A stretch of DNA of 64,000 bases from Argyresthia goedartella (GCA_949825045.1 OX463829.1:7316001-7380000), one strand, 5' to 3'; numbered from the stretch's first letter, positions 37,301 through 45,721 are shown. Numbers and translations: made by a program. The notes: generated from the letters alone by a model not told the origin.

Positions 37301-40300
37301 ATATAGGGTACCAACAACAATAAACACTGTTAGGGCACTGCAAAACTTAAAAACTAAATTAAATCTAACATATAATTTGAATCTTATAACGGTGAGATCT
37401 GATAATTATTATATTTATACAGGGTTACAGGTTAAGTCGACCTAGATCCGTTAAGGGTGTGTAGTACCCATCTTTTCTGACTGATTTCGCTATAAAATAC
37501 CCTACCCCAAACCTAACCATTTTCGAGATAATCGATTTTTTTTTTATTGCCGATTTTTTTGCCAATAAATATGATATTTTGAAATTGGTGCGCCTTATTA
37601 TTATTATTATTTATTTTTTACATGCAGTTTAAGATGCTCTATGAACTTAGTAACCAAAATCCTACGTAAGTAAACTTAGTTAAATACGTTGTTCTGGGCG
37701 ATTGAAAGTTCAAAAAGTTAATAAAAAAATTGTCAATTTACCTTTCTTTAAGGAATATCTAAAAAAAATATATAGCAGACGTTTGGCAGATGTGCCTAAA
37801 AATATCTACGTTTCATCAGCTATCCAACAAGGTAAAACACTATAGGGTCTTATTTATCTCGTAGGAAAAAACTTAGTTTCATAGGCGATAGTGGACGTAA
37901 ACATAATTACGCTTATTGAGCCTAATGTATTCTTTGACCCTAGAAAGTAAAGCAAAACAATAGGTAAGTTTGTACAAAATAACATTTATTAACTTCCTAG
38001 ATTAAAGTTCGTGTTCAACATGTCCTCCTCTGTTTTGTACACATCTTCGCATTCTTCTGCGAAGCCCAATTTTTACTACACCAGTAGTCAATGTTCTTCT
38101 AATTTCGTTTACCGCGTTGATTATCCTGACTTTCAATTCTTCGACAGACGTAATTGAATTGGGCTCGCTGTAGACGAGACCCTTCATGTGCCCCCACACA
38201 TAAAAATCCATGGGGGTTAAGTCCGGACTTCTAGCTGGCCAGGGTAAAGGCCCACCTCGTCCTATCCATTTATGGGGATAATTTGTGTCCAGCCATTTTC
38301 TGAAACTATTTCGGAAATGTGCAGGGCAGCCATCATGCTGGAACCACATGTCCCTGATTAGGTTCAGTAGCAAATAATTTATCAAATCGTTCCTCTCAGG
38401 AAGTTTGCATAGTTCTCCCCATTCAAATTATCGGGTAGAAAGTAAGGTCCAATCAAATAATTGGAAATAATGCCCATCCAGACGTTTACGCTAAAACTTC
38501 GTTTACCCTCTTCTTTTTCGGATTTCTTAGTTCTTTTGGGGCCCAGTAATGAGCGTTGTGGTAATTGGTAATCCCATCTTTATCGAATTTGGACTCATCT
38601 GTCCACAAGATATTTATTATTATATATGTCTGAGGATGTTATATTGTTTGAAGTACGGTTTGCAACTGTCTATAGGTCGAATGTTGGCTAAAATCCTGAT
38701 ATTTTTTTCTCTGTAGTAGAAATAGTTGTGGCGCGTCACCCCCCACAGTATGACGCCGTAGTTGAGCCAGGAGTGTGCATATGCGTAGTAGTATGTTGAA
38801 AGAGCAGTTTCGATGTTTGTGGATTTCTTTACTTCTCTCAGGGCGTATGAGAATTAAGATAGTTAAACTTAAATTTTTAGGACATGGGACTTCCAATTTA
38901 AGTGAGAATCTAAACCAATACCTAGCAGTGTAATTTCTATTATTACTTCTATCTTAATGTTGTTGTAGCTAAAGTTGATGTGTAAGGGGGTTTTTTGGTG
39001 TAGGTAAAAGGTAATTAGTTTAGTTTTATGGGGATTTGTTTCAAGGTTGTGGTCAGTCGTCCAGTCACTTATTTTGTCAAGGCATGTCTTGAGTTTTTCA
39101 TTTAGGCGTTCATTGTTTTTGTGTGAGGAAACCAGAAAAATGTCGTCAGCAAATAGGATACAAGGGTCATCGAGTATTTTTGGTTGATCATTAATATAAA
39201 TAAGATAAAGATTGCATCCGATTACATTACTTGAGGAATAGAGGCGTGAGTTGTTTTTTGCTATTGGATCGGTATCGGTTCTCTAGGCAAGCCCATTTCC
39301 TTCACGCGGTTACTGCTTGTTATTGGTCTGTATTAATCGGATACAGATAAAACCAAAATTCTAGACGCTTCTCCCCCTCCCCCCCTCTCCCTTTATCTAT
39401 CCTACCCTATCTAACCAGTGTGTCTGCGGTGGCCGTAGCTTCCGGGGAGAATGCTAGAGTTCTGTCTTATCCTAAGTGCCCTTTGAGGTGGCACGAGGGG
39501 TATTTCAACCTCGACGCAAACAAACTGGATGCTGCTGTCACTCTCACACACTTGTATCCCTGTTTTTATCCCTTCCTTGCTTGTACCGTGGAGGATAGCC
39601 AGGGAGTATCGTTGTCCCCACTCTCCCGGGGCTACGGTTGGAGCGATCGTACCTATGGCCCCACAGCGGAAGCTACCGGCAGCGGGGGAAAGTGGTAGAT
39701 GGACTGATTGTCGGCGGTTGCAAGGCTCTGTGGAAGAGTTGCATTCGCCGGCTGTGATCTATCATCATCTACCATGATCGTTGTTTCGAACCTGGGCGTG
39801 GCTGGAATGGTGACCGCCATGTCCGCTTAAATCAAGCTAGGATATGGCAAGGGAGCACTGCAGGAATACTTCTGAGCATTTCTTCCCTTTAAAATTTTCC
39901 AAGATGAATTCGCCCTTTCAGAAAAATGGAAAAGCCCCGTCATCTGCTGTGAACCAGGCACAAGTGATGGTAAAATCTGGCAACTGGGAGCTGGACTCCT
40001 CTGTTGGTTCAGGGGAACCTGCACAACTAGCTCTCCTAGGAGATAATGTTATGGAACAAAGTCTCCTCAACCTATAAATCAATGAAGAATAAAACTTATT
40101 GAAGTGTCCCAAACCCGCGACAGAGTTGACAGAGTCAGCGGAGATTGAGAAGTCCTTCTCAATCGCCGCCGTAGTAAGGCAGAAAAAACCCGGGAGAAAA
40201 CTAAACGCCGCAAACTGGTACGCCAGGCATAGTTGCAGAAGGCATTAGAGGAAGACGCTCAGTCCCCAAGGGGTGAAAGTTAAACGGCAGGCGACAGAGC

Positions 40301-43300
40301 AGCGTCAATCTAAGCCGAGTGGACCGGAGCCGGCCGAGGGTCCACGAAGCTCCGCTACAGAGCATCGTCAGCTAGCTAGGTTGCTTTGTGCCGCAAGGAT
40401 GGCCTGACAATGGACGAAGCTCTGGCGGCTTCAATTAGAATAATACTTCAGAAAATGGTGGAGACCGCGATGGAAGCTGGGGACAACTGCAGGATGACAA
40501 AGTTTGCTGCAATCGTCGTAAAGAATTTGCACAGGTCGCGGGTCGCTTTGTGGCTTCCAGGGAAGCAGGAGGATCTACCGAAAGATCCTCTTAAGATGAT
40601 TAAATCTCAGAACATGGACAGGGTTTACCTGGGTATACAAGACTCATCAGTAGCCAGAATATGCCTCTGGGATCCCGTTTGCTGAAGGGTGTGCCTCCGA
40701 GGTTACCGAATGTTGGAGCACAAGCGTGTTTTGTTTGTGCTTTCAGATTACGCAAGCCCAGGCCAAGCTTATCCAAGCTAGGGCCGAACCACCCAAGTCT
40801 GTTTCTGTGACCAACACAACTTGTGTATGTGGGTCACAGAAGAAGGCTCCCGGTAGAGGGGAGGAAGAGAATGCTCAGAGCGAGAAGGAGGCGGGTCGAG
40901 TCAGGGTGATGGCTACACAGGGCACTCGAACTGACTGCCCTGACCGACCTTTCCATGATCACGAACCTTGTTATCCACCTCAGAAGCAGACTTTGTAAAA
41001 TTACAGACACCATATGTGTATGTGTAACACAACACACACAAATTAGAATCTGTCAATTGAACCTCCACCACAACAAGATAGACATAGCCCTGCTACAAGA
41101 GCCATACATGTCGAAAACAAAACGCGTCACGGGGCTGGGTGGCCTGGGTGGCGATCTTTATTATGACCATTAAGGTGAGCTGGCTGCCCGAATATGCATA
41201 TATGTCAGTAATCAAATAAAGCATTCGGCTGTATTTATGGTACATGTTCCAGAGATCTGGTTGCAATAGAACTTAATGTAACTGAAGCTTGCAGAGGATG
41301 TAAGAGAGTGGCGCTCATATCAAGCTACATGCCAAGCGACAAAGACTTCGTGCCACCTCCCGCAAGAAGTAAAAGATATTGAAGATCTGCACCTGAAGTC
41401 CCAGGCCATCATTATAGGTACCCGACATTCTCTTAACTTATTGCAGCAACAGCCCATTCCACCTGTCATTTTTAATGCTACCACAATCTTATATAGCGAT
41501 AAAGCTAAAAACCTGGGTCATAATCGATGAGGGGTAGACCCCTCATCGATTATGCTGATGTTTGCTGGGTCAGTGCTAATGAAGAACTACTGAACAAACT
41601 CGAACGTCTTCAAAATCTCGGGATTCGGTTTATCTTCGGGCTGCGCAAATACGACCATGTTTCACAACATCGCAAGGAGTTGAAGTGGCTGCCGATCCGT
41701 ATTCGCCGGGATTCTCACATCGTCTATTTCCTCTACAACATTTTACGGAATCCACGCTATCCAACCTTCCTACGAGACGGTTATCAATTTCTTTCTTCCA
41801 GCAGGTCTCGGAGAACTTGTGCTATTTCCATGCTCACTACCCCAAAGCATAACACCGCGGCCTATGAGCACGGGTTTAGACTTCGGGCCATTCGGTTGTG
41901 GAATGCACTCCCCTGCACCATCAGGGACAGTCCAACTCTGACCATATTTAAAAGTCGTGTGAAGAAGCATTACCCCTCCCTTAGAGTTATAGGTAAAATG
42001 TATGTAAGTATGTATTAGTATATATAGTTTATTATAAGTATTTAGTATATTATCATAGTAATCATATTATTTATTTTATTTATTGTAAGTACTTGTTTAT
42101 TTCCTTATATTGTTGTACGCATAGGTCTTCCCTTGCTCAGCAATCAACCTTTGCCATCTCATCCTGGTTTGCTGGAAGAGATCTCTTATTAGAGATAAGC
42201 TCGCCTTGTACACTATTTTCATGTAACTATTGTTTTTTTATAAGTTTTGTGGGCAATAAAGAAAATATGAAGATCTAGTTCCGATACTAAAAAGAAAGGA
42301 GAGGAGCTATTAGAATTAATTAAAAGTATAAGTCTTGATATAATGGATGTAGGTAATGAACCAACTTTTTATAACAAGAACTCGTGGTTTATAGCCTAAC
42401 CATTTGTAATCTTGACTTAAGGTTTCTGCAGTTACTAAACATGTTTACCCAAGGTACACTTTTAGATTTTCGAAATTCACCGTCATAAGTTGGCATCAGT
42501 GAGGAAAGAGTGTCCTCTTATTTCGACCCTAAAGTATACCTAACTACCTACAAAATATTTTTTATTTCAGAATTTCGAACAAAGCGGGCTTTCAAAACAA
42601 GGGCTTGCAAACAAGTCAAACTGGGGTTACTTTCAGAATTTCGCTTCGGACTTCGCAGCGGGCTGTCGGGCTTGCAAACAAGTCAAACTGGGGTTACGTA
42701 GGTTATTTCGAAAGTAATTTGATCGATTTTCCTTTCACGGAACACTATTCATCGATTGCTCAGTTGGACGATGGCTTTTTTCAACGAAGCCTTATTTAAC
42801 CGATATAAAGTTTGATCGAAAAACTACCTGCCGATGTATTGTTTCATCGAAATGATGAGATCACATCATCAACCTTACGTCATTAGCCACTCTGCGTCCT
42901 TCTGTTGGGCACAGGGAAGTATAAAATACTTTCAAGCGCTGCTTACCGCCGAGCAACCAGCCCAGAGCAACTAGATTGAAACCGCTTTTCTGCTGCTTGT
43001 GAAGGGATAATATATATTATGCTTGCCAGTGACCAGTGGGTCGCAGAATGACTGATGATTTTATGCTTCCAATCTTCAACATCGGCAAGTCGTTATCGGC
43101 CTATTACATCCCATACACTAGAGACGTCCATGAAAAACTTAGATATAAGTTTGCCAGTACCGGATTTTGATGAACAAAACCCGAACAAAATCTATTCTGA
43201 CTTCTTCAACATTATTCAAACAAAATTCGATACAGTTTTTAATTGCCAACAACGGTAAATCTAAATTTAATGACTGGGCAACATTTGGAATTCGTAAAAG

Positions 43301-45721
43301 TAGAGCTATCTTGTATGACCTTTATGAACAAAAAAACCTATAACTTTGATATAAAATTTCATGACTATATTAAAAAATATTCCAAAACTTTCAAGTTGGT
43401 TTGTAGAACTGCAAAAACTTTACACATTAATAGAAAAATACAAAATTCAAATAATAGAATGAAAACAGTTTGGCAAATCATAAACTGGCAAATTTATACC
43501 AAGGGACAATGATTTCTGCTTAAAGATAGGTGATGATGTTGTTAAATCCAACGCTGAGGTAGCTCGAGCTTATGAAACCTTCTTCACCAATGTACCCTTA
43601 CTCACAACAGAATGTCTAAATTCATCTCCATATGAAGCAAAGACTTTGTTGAAAAACAGCACTAGCATCAGTAATGTAGATTTTTAATTTTATCATGTAT
43701 ATCCCCAGGATATTGTCAAAACATATAGATTACTTAACTTAAAAAATGTTGAAGACCTGTGGGGTATATCAGTCAAAGTCATTGGTTCAATAATACTTGT
43801 TATAGCCCCACACCTAGCTTATATATTTAATAAATGTGTTGATGATGGAGCTTTCCCAGACCTCATGAAACACAGTAAACTTATACCTCTGTTCAAGTCG
43901 GAAGACAAGGGTGATCCTTCAAATTAAGGACCAATATCTGTTCTTCCAGCACTAAGTAAATTTTTGAAAAGATAATACTCAATCAAATGCTCTCACACTT
44001 CAACCGTACAAAACAACTCCACGCCAAGCAATATGGTTTCACTCGGGGTAAATCGACTATGGATGCAGGTATTTCCTTTATATCTCATATTTATTCTGCA
44101 TGAGAATGCTGCACAGGATGCTGGGTGGATGGAGGATGTAATAAAGACATTTGGAATTTGGAATTCATTTCTCGATGAAACGTTATAATGTTACATCGGT
44201 TAATTATGGCTTCATAGAAATAAGCAACTGAGAAATCGATGAAAGTGTTTGGTGAAAGGAAAAACGATCAAATTATGTTCGAGATCACAAAGGGAATTAA
44301 CATTTTTACATACAGGCACATACATTTGTTCTGGCCTCACACTGGGATACCTTATGTCGTGGGAACCCCAAAGTTTGGTGTCTCTGTTGGAAAAGTTGAC
44401 TCTGATGTTGGAAATTTTTACCAGGACTTGTAAGAGTGACAATAGCTATACTGGGACAGTTGCTCACCACACACTAAATACTTGCATCCTACCTGTCCTA
44501 GCAACAGTTTCTCGAGAATGGACCGATGATGGTGGACAAGTAAAACAAAGTGTCATCCTCTTCACATAATTCATGGAACTTTTTACCATTACGCTCTGGA
44601 CACATAATTTTGTAATGACCCGCCTGTGGAGCCAGCCTTGTTTATTCTCCTCCGATGACCTTTGAATAGCTTGACAAATCTTCATAGCTTTCTCTAAGGT
44701 CAGATAGTCTGTTCTGAGAAGTCTATCTCATACTGAACAGTTCAGGATACCACAGACGATGAGATCTTTTACCAAACCGTCTACCAACACACCAAATTCA
44801 CAGTACTGGCTGAGTATTTTTAGCGTAGTAACATAGTCGTCGACACTTTCACCTTTCTCCTGATTTCTGGTGAAAAATATGAACCTGGCCATGGTTGTGT
44901 TCAGCTTGGTATTGAAATGTTTGTTATATTTCACAATGATTTTGATAACATCGTCGCATTCTTCCTCTTTCGTGAATCAGAACGTTTTTCGGCACGCTTC
45001 GGCGCGGCGGGCGATCGGTCTATCATGCCTATTTCACCCAATTCCCAGTGTTTGGGCACTGGTTACTGTTGGATCAACAGACGTCCCTCCCCAAATCTTC
45101 TTGTACATTTAATGAATTCTAGGATGTCGCTAAACTTTAAGTTTGACAAATCATCTGCTTTAATGTTATCCATCCCTAGTGTTCGCCATCTTCTGTTTGA
45201 ATACATTACGCATTCTCCCAAGAAGTGCTGGCGCGACTTGCTGGACCACCCTCGAATATGAGGTCTGCCGGTGGTCTTGCGTGCTCCATCACTACTATTT
45301 CAAAAATCAAGAAGCAAGAAATAGTATTACTGAGTTAAGGGTCAGAGTGTCGATAAGGGGGCGCTAATTTGCCAAAAAAAAACACGAATAAAAGCCACCA
45401 TGAAGTGAAACGCACACGCTACCTGGATGCTGACTGACTTTATTGTCAACTACCTGCATGTTAGACAACAAGTAGGTATGTCACCTATTTGGTCTCTGTA
45501 ACCTAGAATATTTAATAGGGCTCGGTAGACCAATAACTTTGGTTATCTATCGGGTTATGAAAACTATAGAGAGAAAACTACGGAGATATACAAGACGACA
45601 ACGTTTGGAAACATTGAATGGCGGAACTTGGAAAACATACCTGTTCTGTCTGTCTAGAACGTTCTAAAAACGATTCAGGATTGAAGTCCTGCTTGCTCTC
45701 TTGCCTCTGAGTGCACTCCAT
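16210..45721 (-). CDS. MDC1: Mediator of DNA damage checkpoint protein 1 (MDC1 / mutator-2-like), 8 exons
   Basis: Coding exons, 5' to 3': 45721-45641, 37118-37017, 36800-36705, 27226-26981, 26745-23241, 20993-20841, 20187-20038, 16397-16210. All junctions are GT-AG and the phases (0,0,0,0,1,1,1) join to 4521 nt, 1506 aa. The FHA domain spans about residues 28-145, with GRDPQTCSIV, SMSRKHAVI and LRNGDSVQFGD. A long disordered region follows, rich in TQ and SQ sites, acidic SDT-like patches (SETDEESLFDEF, ESDEEILFDDI) and Lys/Ser-rich stretches. Tandem BRCT domains occupy roughly the last 200 residues (RTFKLLCA, PIVGADW, ESSGGTW). In known MDC1 the FHA and SDT parts dock ATM/CK2 partners and the BRCT pair binds phosphorylated H2A.X at DNA breaks; the order here is the same. 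Introns hold many transposons. Function is inferred from the family. Confidence 0.9.
16683..17310 (+). repeat. Unclassified dispersed repeat with AAATAGTCCA motifs, copy A (split by SINE)
   Basis: Blocks around CACTGCTAAAAATAGTCCAG, ATAGGTTGGTGAGGA, GACTTGGTTTAGGTTTCAAA, GATTACAGCTTGAACAT and TTCGAAATTTGTGCCA occur in the same order, inverted, at 59375-59800. Copy A is interrupted by the family A SINE at 16744-17034. A further inverted arm (TTTGGCACAAATTTCAAACT) lies at about 17895-17930. It belongs to no class I can name and has no coding frame. Confidence 0.65.
16744..17034 (+). mobile_element. tRNA-derived SINE, family A copy 2
   Basis: Same head (TGGTCTAATGG; B-box slightly damaged to GGTTCGGAACC), body and TTTATTTTA tail as 1977-2280. 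It is inserted in the repeat at 16683-17310, which shows it is the younger of the two. Located in the last MDC1 intron. Confidence 0.8.
17943..18083. mobile_element. MITE with TTTTGTAAAGTT ends, copy 2
   Basis: Short internally deleted relative of 8094-8352: ACAGGGCGCGGTTTTGTAAA at the left and ACTTTACAAAACAACA at the right. In MDC1 intron 7. Confidence 0.55.
18580..18970 (-). mobile_element. LINE fragment, C-terminal RT region
   Basis: The minus frame 18881-18654 reads YSRFGKCSEGVNIVLFTAYC, YTCQLWTSY and VQYNNTFRILLRLPRY, the C-terminal block typical of insect LINE ORF2 proteins. Adjacent frames continue it to about 18590 with frameshifts. Decayed. Confidence 0.7.
18988..19466. mobile_element. 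TIR element ~480 bp
   Basis: CCTAACATTTCCGTTTTTCG at 18988, and further in ACTTATGAAATTGGCG, match inverted sequence at 19405-19466. The long terminal similarity (about 55 bp) with no coding frame suggests a MITE. Confidence 0.65.
19840..19955 (-). repeat. AGTCCA-type dispersed repeat, copy C (fragment)
   Basis: On the minus strand, ATAGGTTGGTGATGATTACG, AAAAATAGTCCACTTATAG and a nearby AATTGTCGAG match the first blocks of the repeat at 59375-59800. Confidence 0.5.
20038..20187 (-). CDS. MDC1: MDC1 exon 7, BRCT linker and start of BRCT2
   Basis: DPWLYLMRDQSAETRFQFNL then RETLLGKRGFLRGWNV and PAPAEMK fits the inter-BRCT linker and first strand of BRCT2 in MDC1-type pairs. CCCCTAG acceptor, C/GTGAGT donor, phase 1 in and out. 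Confidence 0.88.
20263..20555. mobile_element. MITE with GGCTTATTYCACAAATCCCC ends
   Basis: The left arm at about 20268-20315 (GGCTTATTTCACAAATCCCC, GCGAAGGGGATTTGTGGAC) is repeated inverted at about 20500-20555. Each arm is itself palindromic around GGGGATTTGTGG. The element sits in MDC1 intron 6. No coding frame. Confidence 0.65.
20841..20993 (-). CDS. MDC1: MDC1 exon 6, BRCT1
   Basis: 51 codons in phase 1. VTLQIKRTFKLLCAVGLGRP then IVGADWVQAC matches the BRCT helix and the W-x-x-x motif; the Lys after RTF corresponds to the family's phosphate-binding Lys region. Flanked by a TTCCAG acceptor and a GTGAGT donor. Confidence 0.9.
21012..22835. mobile_element. Large foldback element split by a LINE
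   Basis: The left arm (21012-21063, then 22270-22560) and right arm (22580-22835) are inverted copies. Shared blocks include GCTTCGTTGACA, ACCATGATTTGTACCATGAT, GGAACTAGTGATAACGAAGT, TTAGGTGTTCGATACTTGCG and TTTATGTTGTCCTGGTACTT. The LINE fragment at 21064-22270 interrupts the left arm; removing it restores arms of about 270-300 bp. It lies in MDC1 intron 5, so its transcript could form a long hairpin. Confidence 0.75.
21064..22270 (-). mobile_element. Jockey-group LINE fragment inserted in foldback arm
   Basis: Minus frames 22192-21869 (SLQVNPGKSQAMIMG-type block, YSEKAKNLGVIFDN) and 22005-21388 (LIDYADVCWVSANEEQLNKL, RAIRLWNALPCAIR) overlap with a frameshift near 21950. The 3' UTR with the family stem-loop lies at 21125-21175, and a (TA)n run is at 21283-21301. 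It is 5'-truncated at about 22270. Confidence 0.85.
22843..22905. repeat. Two-copy tandem repeat
   Basis: The phrase CACTGTAAGTGTGATGAGTG, TCTAGAAT is followed at once by a near copy CGCTGTAAGTGTGAAGTGTC, TAGAAT; unit about 28 bp. Confidence 0.6.
23241..26745 (-). CDS. MDC1: MDC1 exon 5, large disordered exon and start of BRCT1
   Basis: 3505 nt, 1168 codons open from a TTTTAG acceptor to a GG/GTAAGT donor. The first part has eight degenerate [IV][HY]xxNTQ-type repeats. The middle has three TQIIE repeats plus two acidic SDT-like blocks. The last third is Lys/Ser/Thr-rich with several DSQ sites, and the 3' end begins BRCT1 (HVLFTAFPSANAEIRAKLET). The frame continues 92 codons past the donor but loses all BRCT similarity, so the splice is preferred. 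Long antisense frames at 23855-25060 are shadows. Confidence 0.9.
26981..27226 (-). CDS. MDC1: MDC1 exon 4, end of FHA domain and linker
   Basis: 82 codons, phase 0 to 0. It starts ETLQPYIPYPLRNGDSVQFG, the last FHA strands, and continues into a linker with two TQ sites (MTQAMTEAMTQDM). Intron 3 before it is about 9.5 kb and contains the maT mariner and a LINE/RTE nest. Confidence 0.9.
27752..27840. repeat. Short dispersed repeat shared with 59981-60040
   Basis: TTGTTGTTCTTACATGTT, AACCTAACACGAAAGATAAA, GGGGGCTTTGCTT also appears, with few changes, inside the TIR element at 59823-60271. Here GATAAAGGGG also pairs with a downstream CCCCTTTATC to give a small hairpin. Confidence 0.5.
28238..29546 (-). 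mobile_element. Near-intact maT-type mariner transposon
   Basis: Perfect inverted ends (CATAGTCAGGTCATAAGTTC at one end, its complement at the other) are flanked by TA at 28236-28237 and 29547-29548. The total length of about 1.3 kb is normal for mariner. The transposase lies on the minus strand between the ends. Located in MDC1 intron 3. Confidence 0.92.
28363..29436 (-). pseudogene. Mariner (maT, DD37D) transposase with one in-frame stop
   Basis: The frame runs from about 29409 (MEWTLKEDRA) to 28363. An N-terminal helix-turn-helix (TKRFVYRTIKRYNED, SGRPRS) is followed by the catalytic Asp in LFSDEKIF, the second in FQQDSAPAH and the third in SPLDYKIW, with 37 residues between the last two. 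That spacing and the motif fit the maT group of the Tc1/mariner superfamily, which cuts and pastes DNA at TA. A TGA at about 28579 replaces the Trp codon expected in the motif before PSSSPDL; it is the only disabling change I can see. With one lesion the copy looks young, or was active recently. Confidence 0.88.
29575..29748 (-). mobile_element. tRNA-derived SINE, family C
   Basis: The minus-strand head has GGTTTAGCCTTGCGGGTAGT and the B-box GGTTCGAATCC (about 29680-29748); the body reads to about 29575. Related in layout to the family B copies but with a different head. Confidence 0.7.
30005..30370 (+). pseudogene. Decayed IS630/Sailor-like transposase N-terminal fragment
   Basis: A plus frame reads VTGVSERVVYKLINEEK, then STPGKKTERKTGKLD before a stop, and a shifted frame gives IEDFDIGVIRR. 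This layout (helix-turn-helix, basic PGKK linker, DDFD-x-x-IRR) resembles the N-terminus of the element at 49183-51740. It is too decayed to be functional. Confidence 0.55.
30371..31587. other. Non-coding intron DNA
   Basis: Part of MDC1 intron 3. No gene or clear repeat; the minus frame 30914-31165 is not recognisable. Confidence 0.35.
31588..31661 (-). repeat. Fragment of the GGTTCCGTACCC repeat
   Basis: Reverse complement of the first 75 bp or so of 7648-8053, including GGGTTCCGTACCCGAAGGG and a degenerate CCGTCC run. It lies just beyond the 3' end of the LINE at 31675. Confidence 0.7.
31675..36310 (-). mobile_element. LINE (Jockey/CR1-group) in pieces, with nested insertions
   Basis: Read on the minus strand: endonuclease-end fragment 36261-35932 (STCSIDLIFTN), linker around 35760-35700 and 34575-34156 (NNIIKTMWDVTNEC), RT 34024-33548 (NYRPIALLPTASKIFEK, GFRKGRSTSLA, LLDMSKAYDRV), RT 33429-33016 (FADDIFIL), C-terminal part 32326-32018 (THKILTLPSIYILE) and a 3' UTR to about 31675. 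Frameshifts make it a pseudogene. The linker is split by the RTE element at 34434-35688. The C-terminal region is split at about 32290-32950 by a segment holding two copies of CAAAATGTGTCCGCGTGACAG. Confidence 0.85.
34434..35688 (+). mobile_element. RTE-clade LINE fragment nested in another LINE
   Basis: A plus-strand RT runs from about 34510 (RGVKQGDPISPKLFTALLEN) through the catalytic FADDIVILTE (34675-34700) and YVSDYIYLGQ to LPGLLYGCQSW. It then passes a stop at 35130 into a C-terminal block (RRLKWKWAGHIART, DGRWSERVLHWHP). This domain string is typical of insect RTE endonuclease-reverse transcriptases. Both sides carry TAATGATTTTTTA (34421-34433 and 35689-35701), a convincing target-site duplication. 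5'-truncated; one in-frame stop and local shifts. Confidence 0.85.
36705..36800 (-). CDS. MDC1: MDC1 exon 3, FHA domain core
   Basis: Encodes SMSRKHAVINVLNNKEYMLT then DLGSINETKIGL. It contains the FHA S-x-x-H core motif (SRKHA) and the D-L-x-S-x-N-x-T motif that binds phosphothreonine peptides. It lies between an ATTTCAG acceptor and a GTAAGT donor, 216 bp from exon 2. Confidence 0.9.
37017..37118 (-). CDS. MDC1: MDC1 exon 2, FHA domain start
   Basis: The exon follows a TTTCAG acceptor and encodes IGFLGICGTTYPVNLGPNTI then GRDPQTCSIVLDMK before GTAATT. The GR-P-C-I-L pattern is the first core motif of FHA domains, with the phosphate-contacting Arg of GRDP. Confidence 0.88.
37418..38605 (-). 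pseudogene. Tc1/mariner transposon relic, DD41D (rosa-like) transposase
   Basis: The minus frame 38385-38002 has FQHDGCPAHFR, then SPDLTPMDFYVWGH, with 41 residues between the two catalytic Asp residues, the spacing of the DD41D (rosa) group. Upstream, with frame breaks, 38605-38386 still shows the first catalytic motif (ILWTDESKFDKDG). The DNA-binding N-terminus is missing: the similarity stops where the LINE fragment at 38620 begins. The left end (TATACAGGGTTACAGG at 37418) may be a terminal repeat; its partner was not found. Confidence 0.8.
38620..39260 (-). mobile_element. LINE fragment related to 31675-36310
   Basis: Minus-strand pieces in shifting frames give FADDIFLVSSH, ISDWTTDHNLE, NPHKTKLITFY, then ALREVKKST and YYAYAHSWLNYGVILWG, matching the RT and thumb of the LINE at 31675-36310. 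It is only a C-terminal RT fragment. It abuts and probably truncates the DD41D transposase. Confidence 0.75.
39360..41400 (+). mobile_element. GC-rich non-LTR retrotransposon 5' part (UTR, ORF1-like, start of endonuclease)
   Basis: Base composition rises sharply at about 39360. Plus frames at 39844-40077, 40386-40685 and 40726-40998 look like a broken ORF1. At about 41045 ICQLNLHHNKIDIALLQEPY is the opening motif of an AP-type endonuclease (Q-x-N ... QEPY), followed by stops. From about 41400 the sequence is that of the LINE at 41380-42262, so the two may be one element with internal deletions. Confidence 0.6.
41380..42262 (+). mobile_element. Jockey-group LINE fragment, plus-strand copy
   Basis: Starts with an AIIIGTRHSLNLLQQ block equivalent to the copy at 22100. 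It jumps by deletion to PLIDYADVCWVSANEELLNK (41535 on) and continues to RAIRLWNALPCTIR and a stop at 42018. The 3' UTR has the family stem-loop at 42170-42207 and ends GGGCAATAAAGAAAATATGAAG. A perfect palindrome sits at the deletion joint (41518-41555). Confidence 0.85.
42263..42400 (+). mobile_element. LINE endonuclease scrap
   Basis: A plus frame reads KGEELLELIKSISLDIMDVG then NEPTFYNKNSWF, the segment N-P-T-F seen near the end of LINE AP-endonucleases. Only about 45 codons remain. Confidence 0.55.
42601..42697 (+). repeat. Tandem duplication, 68-bp unit
   Basis: GGGCTTGCAAACAAGTCAAA followed by CTGGGGTTAC occurs at 42601-42630 and again 68 bp on. Confidence 0.7.
43030..44165 (+). mobile_element. 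Decayed LINE, endonuclease-RT linker and RT start
   Basis: Plus-strand pieces read NDWATFGIRKSRAILYDLYE (about 43265), EDLWGISVKVIGSII (43743), FNKCVDDGAFPDLMKHSKLI then PLFKSEDKGDPSN (43830-43925), and PISVLPALSKF. Several stops and frameshifts. The tail at about 44130-44165 ends GGATGTAATAAAGACATTTG. Confidence 0.75.
44290..44370 (-). repeat. SINE tail-body fragment
   Basis: ACAGGCACATACATTTGTTC and CACACTGGGATACC recur in the SINE at 56590-56785. The head is missing. Confidence 0.45.
44460..45260 (-). pseudogene. Ty3/gypsy-type gag fragment
   Basis: The minus frame 44934-44728 reads FFTRNQEKGESVDDYVTTLK, ILSQYCEFG and LVKDLIVCGI, the capsid-end block of gag in insect Ty3/gypsy LTR retrotransposons. 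44685-44464 continues with LTLEKAMKICQAIQRS. Upstream pieces to about 45260 are broken by stops. No LTR or pol was seen, so this is an orphan relic in MDC1 intron 1. Confidence 0.7.
45641..45721 (-). CDS. MDC1: MDC1 exon 1 (start codon)
   Basis: The ATG at 45721-45719 opens 27 codons (MECTQRQESKQDF...) ending CAG before a GTATGT donor. It joins in phase 0 to the FHA exon at 37118. The start was chosen because it is the only upstream ATG exon with a good donor and matching phase; it contains an early TQ. Intron 1 is about 8.5 kb. Confidence 0.75.

Noticed and set aside
39844..40112. Independent small genes on both strands
   Set aside because: Most likely broken ORF1 of a GC-rich non-LTR element; opposite-strand frames are shadows.
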